A DNA stretch of 64,000 nt from Oikopleura dioica (GCA_907165135.1 OU015568.1:1000501-1064500), one strand, 5' to 3'; counted from the first letter of the stretch, positions 53,387 through 64,000 are shown. Program-made: numbers and translations. Notes: generated from the letters alone by a model not told the origin.

Positions 53387-54402
53387 CTATAAAGTTCCTA
53401 CCGCGGATCGCGAATCAGACGATGCCTCATCAATCAGCTCTTCTTCGTTTAGTGAATCGATTTCGATTTTATGCGCAATCAGGAGTTCTTCCTCCGATGA
53501 CTCCGGGTTTATGAGCTTGACATTTGAATCGACAGACGAGGAATCTGATGGCTTGGTGATTTGGGAGGAATTTGTGGGTTGGACAGGGCCAGGGCCAAGG
53601 ACTGTTGAGGCTTCGGAGATTTGAGAGGGCTCTTCTGGGATGGGAATAAATTCCTTTTTTGGGTTTGTTTTTATATTTTTATTTGAAAAATTAACACTAA
53701 AAAAATTATCTACTAAAAACCATAAACTTATTCTGAATTTATAAATTTGGAATTTTTTATCTCACTGATATAATATCAGTCTTTATTGAATCAATTATAT
53801 AATTTCTTTTTTTAGAAATATTCGCGTCGACAATCGTCTGAGTGCAGAAAACCATTGGTAGCGATTTTACATTACGAGTAAATTTTTATAAAAAAGAAAC
53901 CCTGACAATCGACTTTTTCTCGCTCTCTTGACCTTCAAAATCGTGTCCTCGCTCTTTTCAGGAATTGGCGGAGGCAGTTCTTTTTCGAATTTCTCTTGAT
54001 CTTGCTGAATCAGCAGATTGTCTAGCGACTCAAATTTCGGCTCTTGAATTTCTTCCATGTCTTCGTCTTGAATACTTTCGATTTCTGAGATGGTTCCAGA
54101 GTCAGAATCGTCGATAGTTTTTGTGGGTTCAGTTTCGTAGTCGAAGATTTTTCGGATCGACTTTCTTTCTAAAAAAAATATCAGAGGTGTTCCCCTTAAT
54201 TTCATTTTTTACCCTTTCGTTTTAAAGTTCCGCTTCTTCCAATTTCATGAATAATTTGGCTCATCAAACTATCCTCATCGCTTTCCTCGATTTCTTCCTC
54301 TAGAAAATTTTCCCTCTCCATTCGAAAACGAAAAAATCCTCTGACGAGCCTTAGAGCCCTCTTTTTTGTACTAATACCTGGCGCGCGCCTTGTTTTCCCC
54401 AC
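53387..54402 (-). CDS. Acidic, Ser/Glu-rich protein of unknown family
   Basis: Exon 1 (54213-54402) starts MGKTRRAPGISTKKRALRLV and joins exon 2 (up to 54168) in phase 1: EIESIQDEDMEEIQEPKFES, then EKELPPPIPEKSED. A third exon (about 53387-53675, minus strand) reads FIPIPEEPSQISEASTVLGP through SDSRSAVGTL and stops at 53387-53389; its junction with exon 2 needs a non-canonical GG-AG boundary and is uncertain. A basic N-terminus followed by a disordered acidic body suggests a nuclear or scaffold protein. The plus-strand 100-aa frame at 53322-53624 is its antisense shadow. Confidence 0.55.
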
Positions 54403-54684
54403 AGATCAGAAGAAACAATAAAACTGCTCGTAATAGAGCACTTAGTACTAATCAAAGGTTTTACACCTGCTCGCGCGGCGATTGTTCCGCTTCTCAAGGA
54501 AAGAAATGCGAAAGATGCTCTGAAGAAAACGAATGCTGCCGTTTATTGCACTGATAACTTATGAGTGAACTTGAGAAACTCAGATTTTAAAGTCTTTTCG
54601 GACAGCGTAGCCGGGCCCCTTGCATTCGGGGACGGTGATTGGGAAAAACTTTGAAAAGGTTAAAATTTCATTTTTCCTCCTCTG

Positions 54685-54787
54685 ATTGGTCGAAATTCTC
54701 GATTATTTTTTCTGATTGGTTCAAAGTAGGAAATTCTCTATTTCTTCGTCGCAACCAATCAAAAGTAAGTAGACGCTTTCGACCAAT
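54685..54787. promoter_or_regulatory. Array of four CCAAT (NF-Y) boxes
   Basis: ATTGG at 54685-54689 and 54715-54719 is followed by CCAAT at 54755-54759 and 54783-54787, with steps of about 30, 40 and 28 bases. It lies 280-390 bases upstream of the acidic-protein gene and just downstream of the carboxypeptidase stop. Regular CCAAT spacing is typical of NF-Y-dependent promoters. Confidence 0.5.
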
Positions 54788-54806
54788 AAAAAGCGTGAAT
54801 TTCTTT

Positions 54807-56699
54807 TCAACCCTTTTCCTGATCATCATCAAAATTGCTGTCAAGAGAGACGGCAATCTCATAATCTCCCGGCGCCAAAAGTCTGAAATACTCTCCATTC
54901 TTCGTAACAGTAATTCCATGCGAATTTCCCTTGATGACGACCACCGCTCCAGTCGCCGGTGCACCAGTTTGCGCGTCAACGACGAGTCCGTAAACGCCGC
55001 AGTGTACCTTTTAATTTTGTATTCAAAGTAGGAAGTTCGCGACGCGCCTTTAAAAATTAATCTACCTTTGACATAAAAGCGAGGAGCGCGTTTTTGTTTT
55101 CTCCCCAGTAGGTCGGCAGCGTGTCTTCTTTTGGAAACTTGTCGCAGCCAAGTTCAAGGGTGATTTCGAAGCAGTTCGAGGCGAGGTAGTTGAAGTCCTG
55201 CATGCCGCCCGGGACGGAGTACCAGTCTGCTCCGTTGGTAATTCCGTTCTAAAAGTCTTTGAAACATGGAAATCAAGGAAGAAGCCTACCGCAAATTTCT
55301 CCCCCGGATCGCAGGCTTGTCCCTTTTTGCTCATTCTCGTATGCGCCATTGAATAAGAACTGGCCAAGTAACGGAAAGTCGAATCATCAGGCGATTCTAG
55401 ACAGAAAATTAAACTCCTTCGTTCCCCTCTCTTCTCTGATTACTTTGATAGTGACCCATTTCTTGACCATTGCACGAAGCGTCATAAGGATAATTGGCGA
55501 CCAAATCCCCTCCGTGCAGATTTGCGGAGAGCACGAACTTGTGTCGCAAGATCCAGTTCATGACAGCTTCGGTTTCGGGCTGACGTTCTTCGGTTTCTCC
55601 AGCGCGTTTGGTAAGAGCACTTTCGAGAATCGAGAAAATCCAATAAAAACCATACTCTTGATTTTTCTATCGCAAATTTAGTTATTACTGTCAGTAATAG
55701 TTTGAAGTGTTAACGTAATAAAAATTTTTTGTACTATGCATCAAACACGGTTTAAAACATTTTATTAACTAATAAAAAACGTTTATCACATGTATCTGTG
55801 TTACCATGAAATCGAAAATTGATAACTTGGACAATATTCAAGATGAATTGTTGATCTCGATTCATTCCTGTAAACATCTTTGGAGAAGCTCTCCGGATAT
55901 TCTTGAAAGATAGATCTTGCCAACATCGCTGATCGTTGTTCCCGTCGGAAGTCCATGACTCGACTGAATTAAAACAGTAATTGCCTCTTATAACAACTGA
56001 ATCTGTACCTGAGATGATCAGTTCGCTGGCCATTTGGAATCTGACAGGCTGTCGCATCAAGATCTGGAAAATTCCTGTTCAAATCCTGACCATTGGCGTT
56101 TGCGCGACCATATGTGTACGGCTTTGGCTCTCTACAATATGCTTAGCATAAGTTATTACATTCATTCTAACCTAGGATAGTTAAGCGCTGCTTCGTATCC
56201 ATCGGGGTTCATTGACGGGAGCAAATGAATTCGAGTTGTATTCATCAGTAATTGAATTTCTTGGTTGCCAGCCTTGTATTCTTGACACATGTAGTGAGCC
56301 AGCCAGAGGAGGAGCTCTTTTCCAACTACTTCGTTTCCATGCATATTCGCCACATATTTAAAATCTGGCTTCAAAAGCTAAAAAGGCAGATTAACGCCAA
56401 CTGCTCTCTTCTATGTCTTCAAAAGCTCTTACCTGATCTTGACCGGGAGTAGATCCAAGCTCCAAAACAAGCAGGTCCCGCCCTTGAACCGACTTTCCGA
56501 TTGAATAAAGTCGCGATTGCTCTTGAATACTGATTACTCAAAATATCAATAGAAGGGAAGAACCTGGGCATAAGTTGTTCACGAGGCGAAGATACTCCTT
56601 CATCTCCCGGTAGGAATGATGGCGCATGTCCAAATAGGACTGACCCATCGCCAGCTGGACGAAAAGGCTCAAACATATTCCGATGATTCCACGGCCCAT
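54807..56699 (-). CDS. Regulatory carboxypeptidase (M14B, CPE/CPN/CPM/CPD-like)
   Basis: The start at 56699 gives the signal peptide [20 protein letters not shown], then [17 protein letters not shown]. Catalytic residues: [13 protein letters not shown] (Zn His and Glu), [37 protein letters not shown] (third Zn His), [14 protein letters not shown] and [14 protein letters not shown] (catalytic Glu). A transthyretin-like domain follows ([20 protein letters not shown]), ending with DDDQEKG at 54807. This subfamily removes C-terminal Lys/Arg from peptides, so it could trim peptide precursors in the secretory route. No C-terminal anchor or second repeat is seen, so it is closer to CPE/CPN size. A 390-base intron near 55.6-56.0 kb is unusually long. 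Confidence 0.93.
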
Positions 56700-57173
56700 T
56701 TTGAGCGGTTTCCGATTTCTGAAGGAAAGTTTTTTCTCGAATTTTCTTTTGGAAATTAAAAAAATAAAGTTTCAAAAATTATTATTAAATTTTTATTAAA
56801 TATATATTAAATTATATAAAATTATTATCTTCACAACAAAAAGGGCTTCAAATTCTTTCTCATAAGCTAAAATACAGTATTTCTCTCTGATATTCTCACG
56901 CTCTTGTAATGAAAAAGGGACGAGAACGGGTATATAACTAGGGAAAACGAGGTTGATCAAGTAAAATGGAGGAAAATCGATTCTTCTCCTATTTGAGGCA
57001 GCTCAGTGCCATTACCAATTCATGCAGCTACGTATGCGTCCGCCTCCGATTTCACAACTTTACATATACTAATGCATCGGAGATATTATCTGCAGTACGC
57101 TTTCAATTTTTATTGAGCATTGTATTCAGACACTAGGACTCTTTATTAATGTCTGTATCAAACGAAAAAAAAT
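56700..57173. other. Intergenic with a possible short plus-strand gene
   Basis: AT-rich at 56760-56830. A TATATAA box at 56930-56936 precedes a short frame at 56965-57135. Confidence 0.35.
56965..57135 (+). CDS. Short frame, 56 aa, downstream of a TATA box
   Basis: ATG at 56965 follows a GGTATATAAC box by about 30 bases. The product starts MEENRFFSYLRQLSAITNS and has two Cys, but no signal peptide and no family. The GTATG after the first 22 codons could instead be a splice donor. Low confidence. Confidence 0.2.
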
Positions 57174-58361
57174 TCAGCAGTTTTGTTTTTTCATGAAAAA
57201 GTTCTTCGCTTTTCTTGCAGATCCGGTGATTTTTCGAAAGAGTTTGCCTCGTCTGTCACATGCAAAGTTCGCAGCAAAACTGTTGATTGCGTCGCTAAGT
57301 TGCCCAATCGCATCGCAAAAGTTGTCAGACTCAAATTCAGTTGCGATTTGCTGCTTTGATGAAAAGCCATTGTTTTTGTAGCAAGGATCTTCGAAGGTTG
57401 ATGATTCGAATTTGGTCAGGACTTGCGTCATTTTGGTTGTAAATCGTTTCTTTTTTAAGAAAATAAATAAAAAATAACAAATGAAAAATTAATTCATTAC
57501 CTTGAATTTGTTTTCTGGAAGATTGCCGATGATTCTCTAAAAGAACTTTTATTTTCTCTTGAAGAAAAGTCAACTAGACCTGTATTTCTTTTTGAAAAAT
57601 GTCGAAATAATACTTTGGGTCAAGAGGCACGACTCGCAAACTAAAGCCTTGGTTCTTTTTGTTCGGAGGCCAACTGCTGTAAAGATATTTGTTTGAGTTA
57701 AAACTCAAATAAGCATATCCGCCATTGACAACAAATGGGCTCTTAGGAGGGATACTCTTATATTTTTTATTACATTGATAAAATTATAAAACCTTCAATT
57801 ATAATTCATGAATTATAAATATCCCTAGTCGGAAAACCTTTGTTGGTTGTAGTAACATGCCAATGATGTCTTTTTTCAGGAGATTCGGAGAGTATTTCTT
57901 CCTCATTAGTTCTCGCATCGCCTTAGAAAATAGCAATTATAGTTATTTAAAGATTTATATTTTGAAAACCTTCAAGTGTCGAAACAGAGTTTGATCCGCA
58001 ATAGAAATCTTTAGTTTCTGGGTTTAGGTCATTTATGTAAAAATAGTCAAATTTACATCGATAATTTGACTTTTCAATTTCAAAATAATCCATGATGATT
58101 TCGAAAGGATAACCTAGGTCGATTATCCAGTCGCAAAGTGCCGATTTCGGATAGTTATCGGGGAAGTTTGGAGATGTTATTGTCTGCGGCGATGTGATGT
58201 TTCCTCCACAGTCGACAAACCAGCCTTCTGACCCTGTTGTTCGCGTTCCGTAAGCTGACGTTGACCATGTTGTATATATTGGCCATGTTCTGGGTGGAAC
58301 GGTAGTTGATGTTTCAAACTCAGTTGTCAAATGATTCCCGAGAATGCCAGGTATTAGATAA
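57174..58361 (-). CDS. Two-CUB-domain extracellular protein with Thr-rich linker
   Basis: A Thr/Ser/Pro-rich linker (TTEFETSTTVPPRTWPIY) leads into a CUB domain: CGGNITSPQTITSPNFPDNY, CDWIIDLGYPFEIIMDYFEI and KFDYFYIND, with continuation HHWHVTTTNKGFPTR in the next exon. A further exon (about 57600-57720) reads AYLSFNSNKYLYSSW and GFSLRVVPLD, the last strands of a second CUB. The last exon (57174-57431) has Cys in EDPCYKNN, NFCDAI and FACDRR. CUB domains bind ligands in extracellular and developmental proteins. The 5' exon with the signal peptide was not found; the region upstream is a repeat element. Confidence 0.72.
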
Positions 58362-58445
58362 TGATACTGAACGCATAAAATAAACGAATGAAAACAGGAG
58401 ATTCTCGATATGCCTACTCCAATTTCAATAAAAATGAAAATTCTT

Positions 58446-58814
58446 CATACCCTCCCCCTAAGTTCACGCGTATTTATCGGTATTTGCCGAAAATCACGCT
58501 TCTTAACTTTCCCCGAGCCCCCGAAGTTCACGCTTCCTCATTTTCCCCGTGCTCCTAAAATAAGTTGTCCTTACTTTCCTGCGTGCCCCGAAGTTTTCGC
58601 TTGCAACGCTGATTGGCGTTTCTGGCAGTGCCGACGAATTTTCGCCATTCAGCGCTGTAAGCGGGAACTTGGGGGAACGCTGGAAAGTTAGGAGAAGTAA
58701 CTTTGGGAGCGCGGGGAAAACGTGGAACCGTCAACTTCGGGGGCTCTGGGAAAGTAAGGAAGCGTGATTTTGGGGGTAAATAGGAATTGCGCGAGAACTT
58801 TGGGGTGGGGTATG
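58446..58814. mobile_element. Inverted-repeat element with iterated arms
   Basis: Ends CATACCCTCCCCCTAAGTTC and GAACTTTGGGGTGGGGTATG are mirrored and the arms extend about 170 bases. Within each arm, units like CCCCCGAAGTTCACGCTTC recur with variations (CCGAAAATCACGCTTC, CCCCGAAGTTTTCGCTTG). No transposase and no obvious target duplication. Confidence 0.7.
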
Positions 58815-59300
58815 CTATCAAATTTTCTTTTTCAAAATTTACCTTCATGCTCGCTGTCTTTTTCTCTTTTGAGGGTCCTCAAATCGCTTTAAACATCTGC
58901 ACCCAAGTGCATTTGAAACTTGAAACGATTAAGAAGGTCGCCTAAAGAAACTTTAATCATAGTTCTAAGTTGATCCCCTATTTCATTACGACACGGTATT
59001 GTCGATACCTAAGATCGAAAAGTTCAACATAGAACATTATTCCTAAGCTTGATGCAAGATTTATGCATTTTGCATTTCTGACGGTTGCTTAAAAGACAAA
59101 AGGAACCGCTGACATTGGCATTTACATTCGGAATCTGGATGAGATCGAATAGCAGTCATAATCATAAGTCGTTAAACCAAAACTTTACGACACTTTGTAT
59201 CGTATTCCGGCGCCTATCGCTTTGTTTTTGGTCTTCTCATCAAGAGTAGTCTCATCATTTTCGGACAAAGATAGAGAAACTCCAGAAAAGAAGGGCCAAG
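58815..59300. other. Upstream region of the tetraspan gene
   Basis: No gene or clear core promoter motif recognised. Confidence 0.3.
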
Positions 59301-61699
59301 ATGGGGATGGAAGAGATGCAAGCAACCAATAAGTTCAGAAGACATCTGACCAGAGTGACGGCGTTTCTTCTTGGCGCTCTTGTCCGTGAGTAAAATTCAA
59401 AGAAAATATTATTATACAAAAGCGAGCATTGTTTATAAACAAAATACTATCTTCTAAAATAATAGTATTTAATTTCTAAATTCAATTATAAATATCTTAA
59501 TTATAAATATGAACTTCGGTTTTTCGCGATTTAACTCAGCTAGTGCCATAAAATCGTAAAAAAAAGGGAACTTTGATAGTGGCTGGGATATGCGGATGAC
59601 GTTTGACAAAAGAAAATTACTGGCTGGCTAAGCTTTCGTCTATTTATGACGGCGAATAGAAGAATATTTCTGAAAAAGAATCCATTGAAAAGCTTTTTAT
59701 GTTCAAGATCTCTAATTTTTGATATGTGTTGTTTACTGCCAGTAAACTTTACTGGTATGATACCAGTGGTATCCTAGGTCTCGAAATCCGGGTGCTTTCG
59801 CTGTGGCGGGAGAGTGATGGCGCCCTCGCTGCCTCCGCGCGCTGGAGGAAATCGAAAATTCGCCGCGAATAATCGGAGGCGGATCCGAAAAATTCGCCGC
59901 GGCGGGATTTGTGCCTAGCGCGAAGGGGGTTGTGCGGGGAGTCGCGCGGGGCGATGCGAGTCGTGTGCTCGGGCAGCGAGTAGTGCGCTAAGAAGGCAAG
60001 CCGCGCGCTTAGGCTTCTAAGATTTAACTAAGCTTATGGAAAACTTTATGGAAGGTTTAAGAATTGGTAGGCTTAAGAATTCCTCTAAAATGGAGCGATT
60101 TTTCACCCAAGTTTTCCAGGCCACCTGCTAATTTTTCTTCTCAAAAAGTCTTAGCGAAAATGAACCTACTACTTCCGGGAAATCACCCGGTGTTATTTGC
60201 ATCTGATCCCGAGTACTGGGTCATAGTAAGCACCCACCGAGATTTTGGCGCGCCCTAATGCTTTTTGGGCTCCCTGCGCGTTGCGTAAAGCACTAGTGCG
60301 CTGTCAGTTTCACTCTCTTATCTGACGATTTCGCACGAGAGGAAGAACCAGGAAAATTTATCTTTTGGAGGCAGCAAGAAAAGTTTCTGATAAACAGATG
60401 TAGACGTGCTCTACATGATTTACCTCTTCGAAAAGTTAATTTTGAGTTTTCATTATTGAAGTTTTTTGCCAAATCATTTTCAATATTCGGAATCAGCAGG
60501 TTAAATAACGTATTCGTATAAAAAACATAAGAACACTACGTTATATTTCGACCCCCTGGGAATGAGAAAGAGGGGCTCTCGCGTTCCTAAAAGACCCTTG
60601 CCCCAGGAAAGCGCGCGAATCGCGCCCTATTTGCATGTTTGGGCGCCCGCTCGCTGAAACCTGAAAGTGAGAAAATCTGCCTCGAGCGCGTTTGTGCGGC
60701 AATTTTTCTCCTCCGCTCCCGCCGCGGCAGTGCGCGCGCCACCACTTTCCCGCCACAGCGAAAGCACCCGGATTTCGAGACCTAGGTGGTATCAATATTT
60801 CTACTGAAAAGTATTATTCTAGCATCTAAACTTGAAATCATCTTACGAAAATAATTAAGTCGGAATCGTCTGCCTTGGCTACGATGCCCATGTTCTCAGT
60901 GCTCTTCCATCAACCGTTTCTGCTGTCAATAAGTGAGTATCAAGAAGGATCGTTCTTTTTAGAAATACCCTCAAATGGGCCCCAAACATGATGTTTTCGG
61001 GAACACTTAAGTATTTAAAAGAGCAAACGTGCGGTTCTGATGCGGCAACAAGCTTTTTGGAACATATATTTCAGAAAATTTAATTTGAAATATTCTTCTA
61101 GGTGCTCTTGGGATACATTCATAGTCTACGTCAAAGTCTTCGTCGCCATGGATGCCATTGCCGTCGCTTTCATTCTCCTCTCCTTCCTCGGCGGCTGCCT
61201 CCTTAGCCGAAACACTACTGGTCAATTCGCTCAAGCCAAACGAATGAAATTTATCAAAGTTCTCATCGGTACTCTTCCTTGATTTCAACTGCACGAATTA
61301 AAAATGTTTAGTTTTGACCGCTTTTGCTCTTGCCGCTGATATCGTCGCCGAAATCATCCGAATCTTGTTCTTCGCAAATCTCCTTGGCTGGGAATATGAA
61401 AATACCTGGGATTGTGCCGTCCCAATGTGTAAGCTTTTAGAAATCTTCAACTCTTCCTTTTGAGATAAATAATTGTAGTTGACATCACGAACACGATCCA
61501 AAGTGGTGCTGGAAGAGCCCTTGTTGCCAGAATTCAGACCGATCTTTGGTGGTTCTACCCCTTTACAACTTTCGTCTGTGGATTTGGTAAGTTAAAATTC
61601 CACAATCTCTTCTTAATCCTCTATTCAGCCGCCTTTGTTCTCCGAGCACTCGCCTTCGCCAGAGCTTTCCACATGCTCAAGGCGAACAAGGTTGCTTAA
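59301..61699 (+). CDS. Four-helix membrane protein (tetraspan), 206 aa
   Basis: Six exons join in frame: 59301-59385, 60860-60932, 61102-61268, 61312-61428, 61479-61586 and 61629-61699. The product starts MGMEEMQATNKFRRHLTRV. Hydrophobic stretches: AFLLGALVLGIVCLGYDA, FVAMDAIAVAFILLSFLGG, TAFALAADIVAEIIRILFFA and FYPFTTFVCGFAAFVLRALA. An NTTG glycosylation site lies after TM2 and two Cys (CSWD and WDCAVP) sit in loops. Topology resembles MARVEL/tetraspan vesicle or junction proteins, but no family is assigned. Intron 1 (1,474 bases) is about thirty times longer than the others because it holds a transposon. AATAAA near 61797. Confidence 0.8.
59774..60785. mobile_element. Non-autonomous DNA transposon with perfect 8-bp TSD
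   Basis: Ends CTAGGTCTCGAAATCCGGGT and ACCCGGATTTCGAGACCTAG are exact reverse complements; the perfect terminal repeat is about 38 bases and pairing continues to about 52. A perfect 8-base duplication GTGGTATC flanks it (59766-59773 and 60786-60793). The 1,012-base element is GC-rich near the ends and has only frames under 90 aa. The 8-base target fits hAT-type (or Merlin/P-type) elements. It lies in intron 1 of the tetraspan gene. Confidence 0.88.
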
Positions 61700-62278
61700 A
61701 CTGGGAAGCGATAACTTCGAACATTTTTTTTATAAAGTTGTTTTCTTGTTACTGTAAAAACTTTGGCTATGCATGAACTTACCATTCTAACACGATAAAT
61801 AAATTATATAAACTGTATTTCTCGACTCTTCTGTTTATATTCTCGCAAAACTCCTCGTTATTTTCTCTGCAGAAATCAATTTCTGAAGGAGAATCTGAAA
61901 TATAGCAAGCGAATAAATACAGTAATGACCCATTACTAATGGGCAATTAAAATTAATCCTTTCTTTTATCACTTGATCGCCTAAAGAACCATCTTAATCC
62001 TCTTTATCTCCACTTTAGAGCCCCTTTATTCATCTGTTCGCACTTTAGCAATACAGTAAAAGCGTCACTGTAGTTTATATCAGAACCCTTTAGGCTCGAA
62101 AGAGAGGCTAATCCGCCAAGACGAGCTGTGCCTATCTCCGAGCGAGAAATAAAAGCGGATAATGATATTAATGTATTCGCCAGAGCAACTTTTCTGGGCG
62201 ATATAAGGCTGAACTGAAACTCAAAATATACAAATTCAACTGTTGAAACAGTCAAATAAAAACACAATCATTTTAAAT
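61700..62278. other. Intergenic; promoter of the peptide-precursor gene
   Basis: A GATATAAGG box lies at 62201-62209, about 70 bases upstream of the next start codon. No other gene is recognised. Confidence 0.4.
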
Positions 62279-62836
62279 ATGAAGCTTTTTGCTTTCTCAC
62301 TTGCTGTTATTGGCGCCAACGCTAGCTTCAATCCCTTTGGACAAGGTAATCTTGATTGATTCGGAAAAAAAATTTTAGATGAAAAAATATTTGACCTTTT
62401 GAGTGACCATTTAAAATCCTTTCAAATTTATCTTTTCCGTAACAAAGCTTCATTTTCACCCCAATTTCAAGCTCATTCTCATCAAGTCAGAAGTGTTAGT
62501 GATTCTGAACCGGATTTTGACGATTTTATGCTTTCAATGAATGCAATGATCAATGATTTATCAAAGGGTAAAAATTTCTTTCTTCAAAGCAATACTTTAA
62601 TTGCTCTGATTTGCCTACAATCAAAAAAAGTTTGGAATCCAGACTGAAATAGGAATGATTATTTGCTCTTTTTTCTTTTTGCTGCCCATTTTTTAATAGA
62701 AAGTAACTTAGGTGGCCGAGTCCCAAGCTGGTTGGAGGACAACGGCACTGGAGTCTACAAACGATCGTCCGGCCGACCTGCGGGAACTGGATTTGACGAG
62801 GATGCTATTAAAGCTGCGTTCTTCCGAAATCTTTAA
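62279..62836 (+). CDS. Secreted peptide precursor, 99 aa
   Basis: Exons 62279-62345, 62472-62567 and 62700-62836 join in phase 1 throughout. The signal peptide MKLFAFSLAVIGANA is followed by SFNPFGQAHSHQVRSVSDSE, an acidic segment, NLGGRVPSWLEDNGTGVYKR and a C-terminal SSGRPAGTGFDEDAIKAAFF. A dibasic KR site and several single Arg sites would allow processing. AATAAA follows about 25 bases after the stop. Family unknown; a secreted peptide hormone or small matrix protein are both possible. A TATA-like box lies upstream. Confidence 0.68.
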
Positions 62837-62881
62837 AAATCGTTGTTTATTCATGTTTCAATAAAGAGTCTTAGAAGCAGC

Positions 62882-64000
62882 TCATTTTTGTTTCTTCTTC
62901 TGTTTTGTTGTGAATAGTACTTTGGTGAATTCAAACCAGTCGTAGAAACAGTTGGATTGTTTGTAGTTGATGTTGAATTCTGCTAGTGTTATGCGGTAGG
63001 CAGGGATGAAATGTTGGAGAATCGAGCCATCAACTAATGAATCATGATTTTCTCCATCAGATTCTCGCAGATTACCTGTAGGAAAAAGATGATGCAATGT
63101 ATGATCTCCAAAAGCGCTTACAGCTATCGAATGAGAAGTATTATCCGAGGATGTCAACCACCTATCCACAATCGTGTCTACTTGCAACAGGCCCCAATCC
63201 GTGTCTTTTCGGCCTTGATGACCTTCGTAGAAATTCGAGGAGTGGTGGTGGATGCCAGGAAGTGATAGGAAGGCGAAAGTAAAACTGAGTTTTTTGAATA
63301 ATTTTTTGCGTTTTCGTACCTTAGAGTACCGTGAAAGACGAAAAAGAACCAAAGATAGCTCTCCTTATTGACCAGATAAAAACCGTAGAGCTCGAGAAAC
63401 GGAATCAAATCAACGAGCTCAAACTCATCTTCAGTAAACAATAAATTACTGATCCATCGTTTCAAAAAATCGATGAAAGTAACGGCTGTCAATAAGATCG
63501 GCTTTTGGCGGATTTTAAGGATTCAATTTCTTTTATATTTTTAAGACCTTAAAACCGTTCCAAGATGAATAGCGAGAAGATGTTGTAAAATAGACTCGTC
63601 GGTTTCGGCATCAGGTAGGCAAATGGCTCAAATTGGGTCACTTCTAGGTCAAGGCATGTGTTTGGGAAGGTATGATGAGACATGGCGTGCGATTGTCGCC
63701 ACCGTGTCGAAGACATCAGCGAGATGTCAAAAAAGCGCATGTGGAGGTTGTCTGATTGATGGAAGAAGTTGTGAGCGACGTTGACGGTCTTTTTTGGGGC
63801 TTTTTTGGAGAGAAAGAAAGAGAATATTTTCTCTTGTGATTTTCTCTGAGGGAAATCCTATCTTTAACCATATCGCTTATCCGTAAAAAGAAGCCCTTCA
63901 CAATGCGCCAAAAACACCCGCCACAACTATCCACCAAACTTGCCCCGTCTCCAAGCCAAGCGCGAGAAACAAAACCATGCAACTAAACCACGCATAAAGT
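62882..64000 (-). CDS. Cytochrome b5-related fatty acid desaturase (5' partial)
   Basis: The gene runs off the right edge, so the N-terminus is missing. Visible parts: a TM segment (GQVWWIVVAGVFGA) near 63930, then KTVNVAHNFFHQSDN (first His box), RWRQSHAMSHHTFPNT (second His box), LFYNIFSLFILERF, a later TM exon (WISNLLFTEDEFE region), GIHHHSSNFYEGHQGRKDTD, and GDHTLHHLFPTG (third His box), ending at 62882. The HNFFHQ, HALSHH and HHLFP pattern and the DTDWG-QVDT segment are those of insect Cyt-b5-related proteins, membrane di-iron enzymes acting on acyl chains. The N-terminal cytochrome b5 domain, if present, lies outside the window. Confidence 0.85.

Noticed and set aside
53322-53624. 100-aa plus-strand Ser-rich frame
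   Set aside because: The minus strand of the same stretch reads as the C-terminal exon of the acidic protein; the Ser-rich appearance mirrors its Glu/Ser codons.
55752-56060. Possible extra exon (102-aa frame) in the long carboxypeptidase intron
   Set aside because: Its sequence does not match the expected M14B segment between the LNRNFPDLD and [10 protein letters not shown] exons, and skipping it keeps the enzyme intact.
1-64000. Bacterial-type features, CRISPR arrays, tRNA and rRNA genes
   Set aside because: Short split exons, AATAAA signals and animal families show a eukaryotic nuclear locus; no cloverleaf with A/B boxes or rRNA signature was found. The tandem motifs in transposon arms are not spacer-repeat arrays.

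Overview
The window is a compact animal nuclear genome segment. Genes are split by many introns of only about 40-60 bases, lie close together on both strands, and end in AATAAA signals next to the stop codon. The protein families are animal and in part chordate-like: a muscarinic acetylcholine receptor, NKAIN-like, MFSD12-like, HNK-1-type sulfotransferase, M14 carboxypeptidases and a POU domain. Several introns only keep frame if G*-AG boundaries (GA-AG, GC-AG) are accepted. That combination points to a larvacean tunicate, most likely Oikopleura dioica or a close relative. This is an inference from the sequence; no search was run.

Layout. 1-9.4 kb: end of a kelch-type gene, two cryptic peptide-precursor genes, a vWA protein, a POU-specific-only protein, a secreted EF-hand protein and a class 3 lipase. 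9.8-15.7 kb: a secreted Cys-module/kelch gene and a 14-exon muscarinic receptor whose introns hold repeat elements. 15.7-18.7 kb: gene-poor. 18.7-30 kb: an acyl-anchored acidic protein, an MFSD12-like carrier, a C-type lectin/trypsin chimera, an NKAIN-like protein and TMA7. 30-33 kb: mostly non-coding, with a foldback-type element. 33-40.7 kb: an insulin-like precursor, a very large kelch-type gene and a small secreted protein. 41.2-43.2 kb: a transposon nested inside another. 43.9-58.4 kb: a UBL protein, a SET methyltransferase, carboxypeptidase A, a sulfotransferase, a tiny membrane protein, another Cys-module/kelch gene, an acidic protein, a CPE/CPN-like carboxypeptidase and a CUB protein. 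59-64 kb: a tetraspan protein with an 8-bp-TSD transposon in intron 1, a peptide precursor and a cytochrome-b5-related desaturase that runs off the right edge.

Two themes tie the window together. First, four genes (1-2994, 9858-12033, 35130-39569, 51280-52841) carry kelch-like propeller repeats; three of them share a Cys-rich module and the same C-terminal layout, so they look like a lineage-expanded extracellular family. Second, there are many short non-autonomous inverted-repeat elements with no transposase. Several have terminal repeats built from tandem copies of one short motif, two show clean 8-bp target duplications, and many sit inside introns, some within a few bases of the splice sites. 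No tRNA, rRNA or CRISPR array was recognised.
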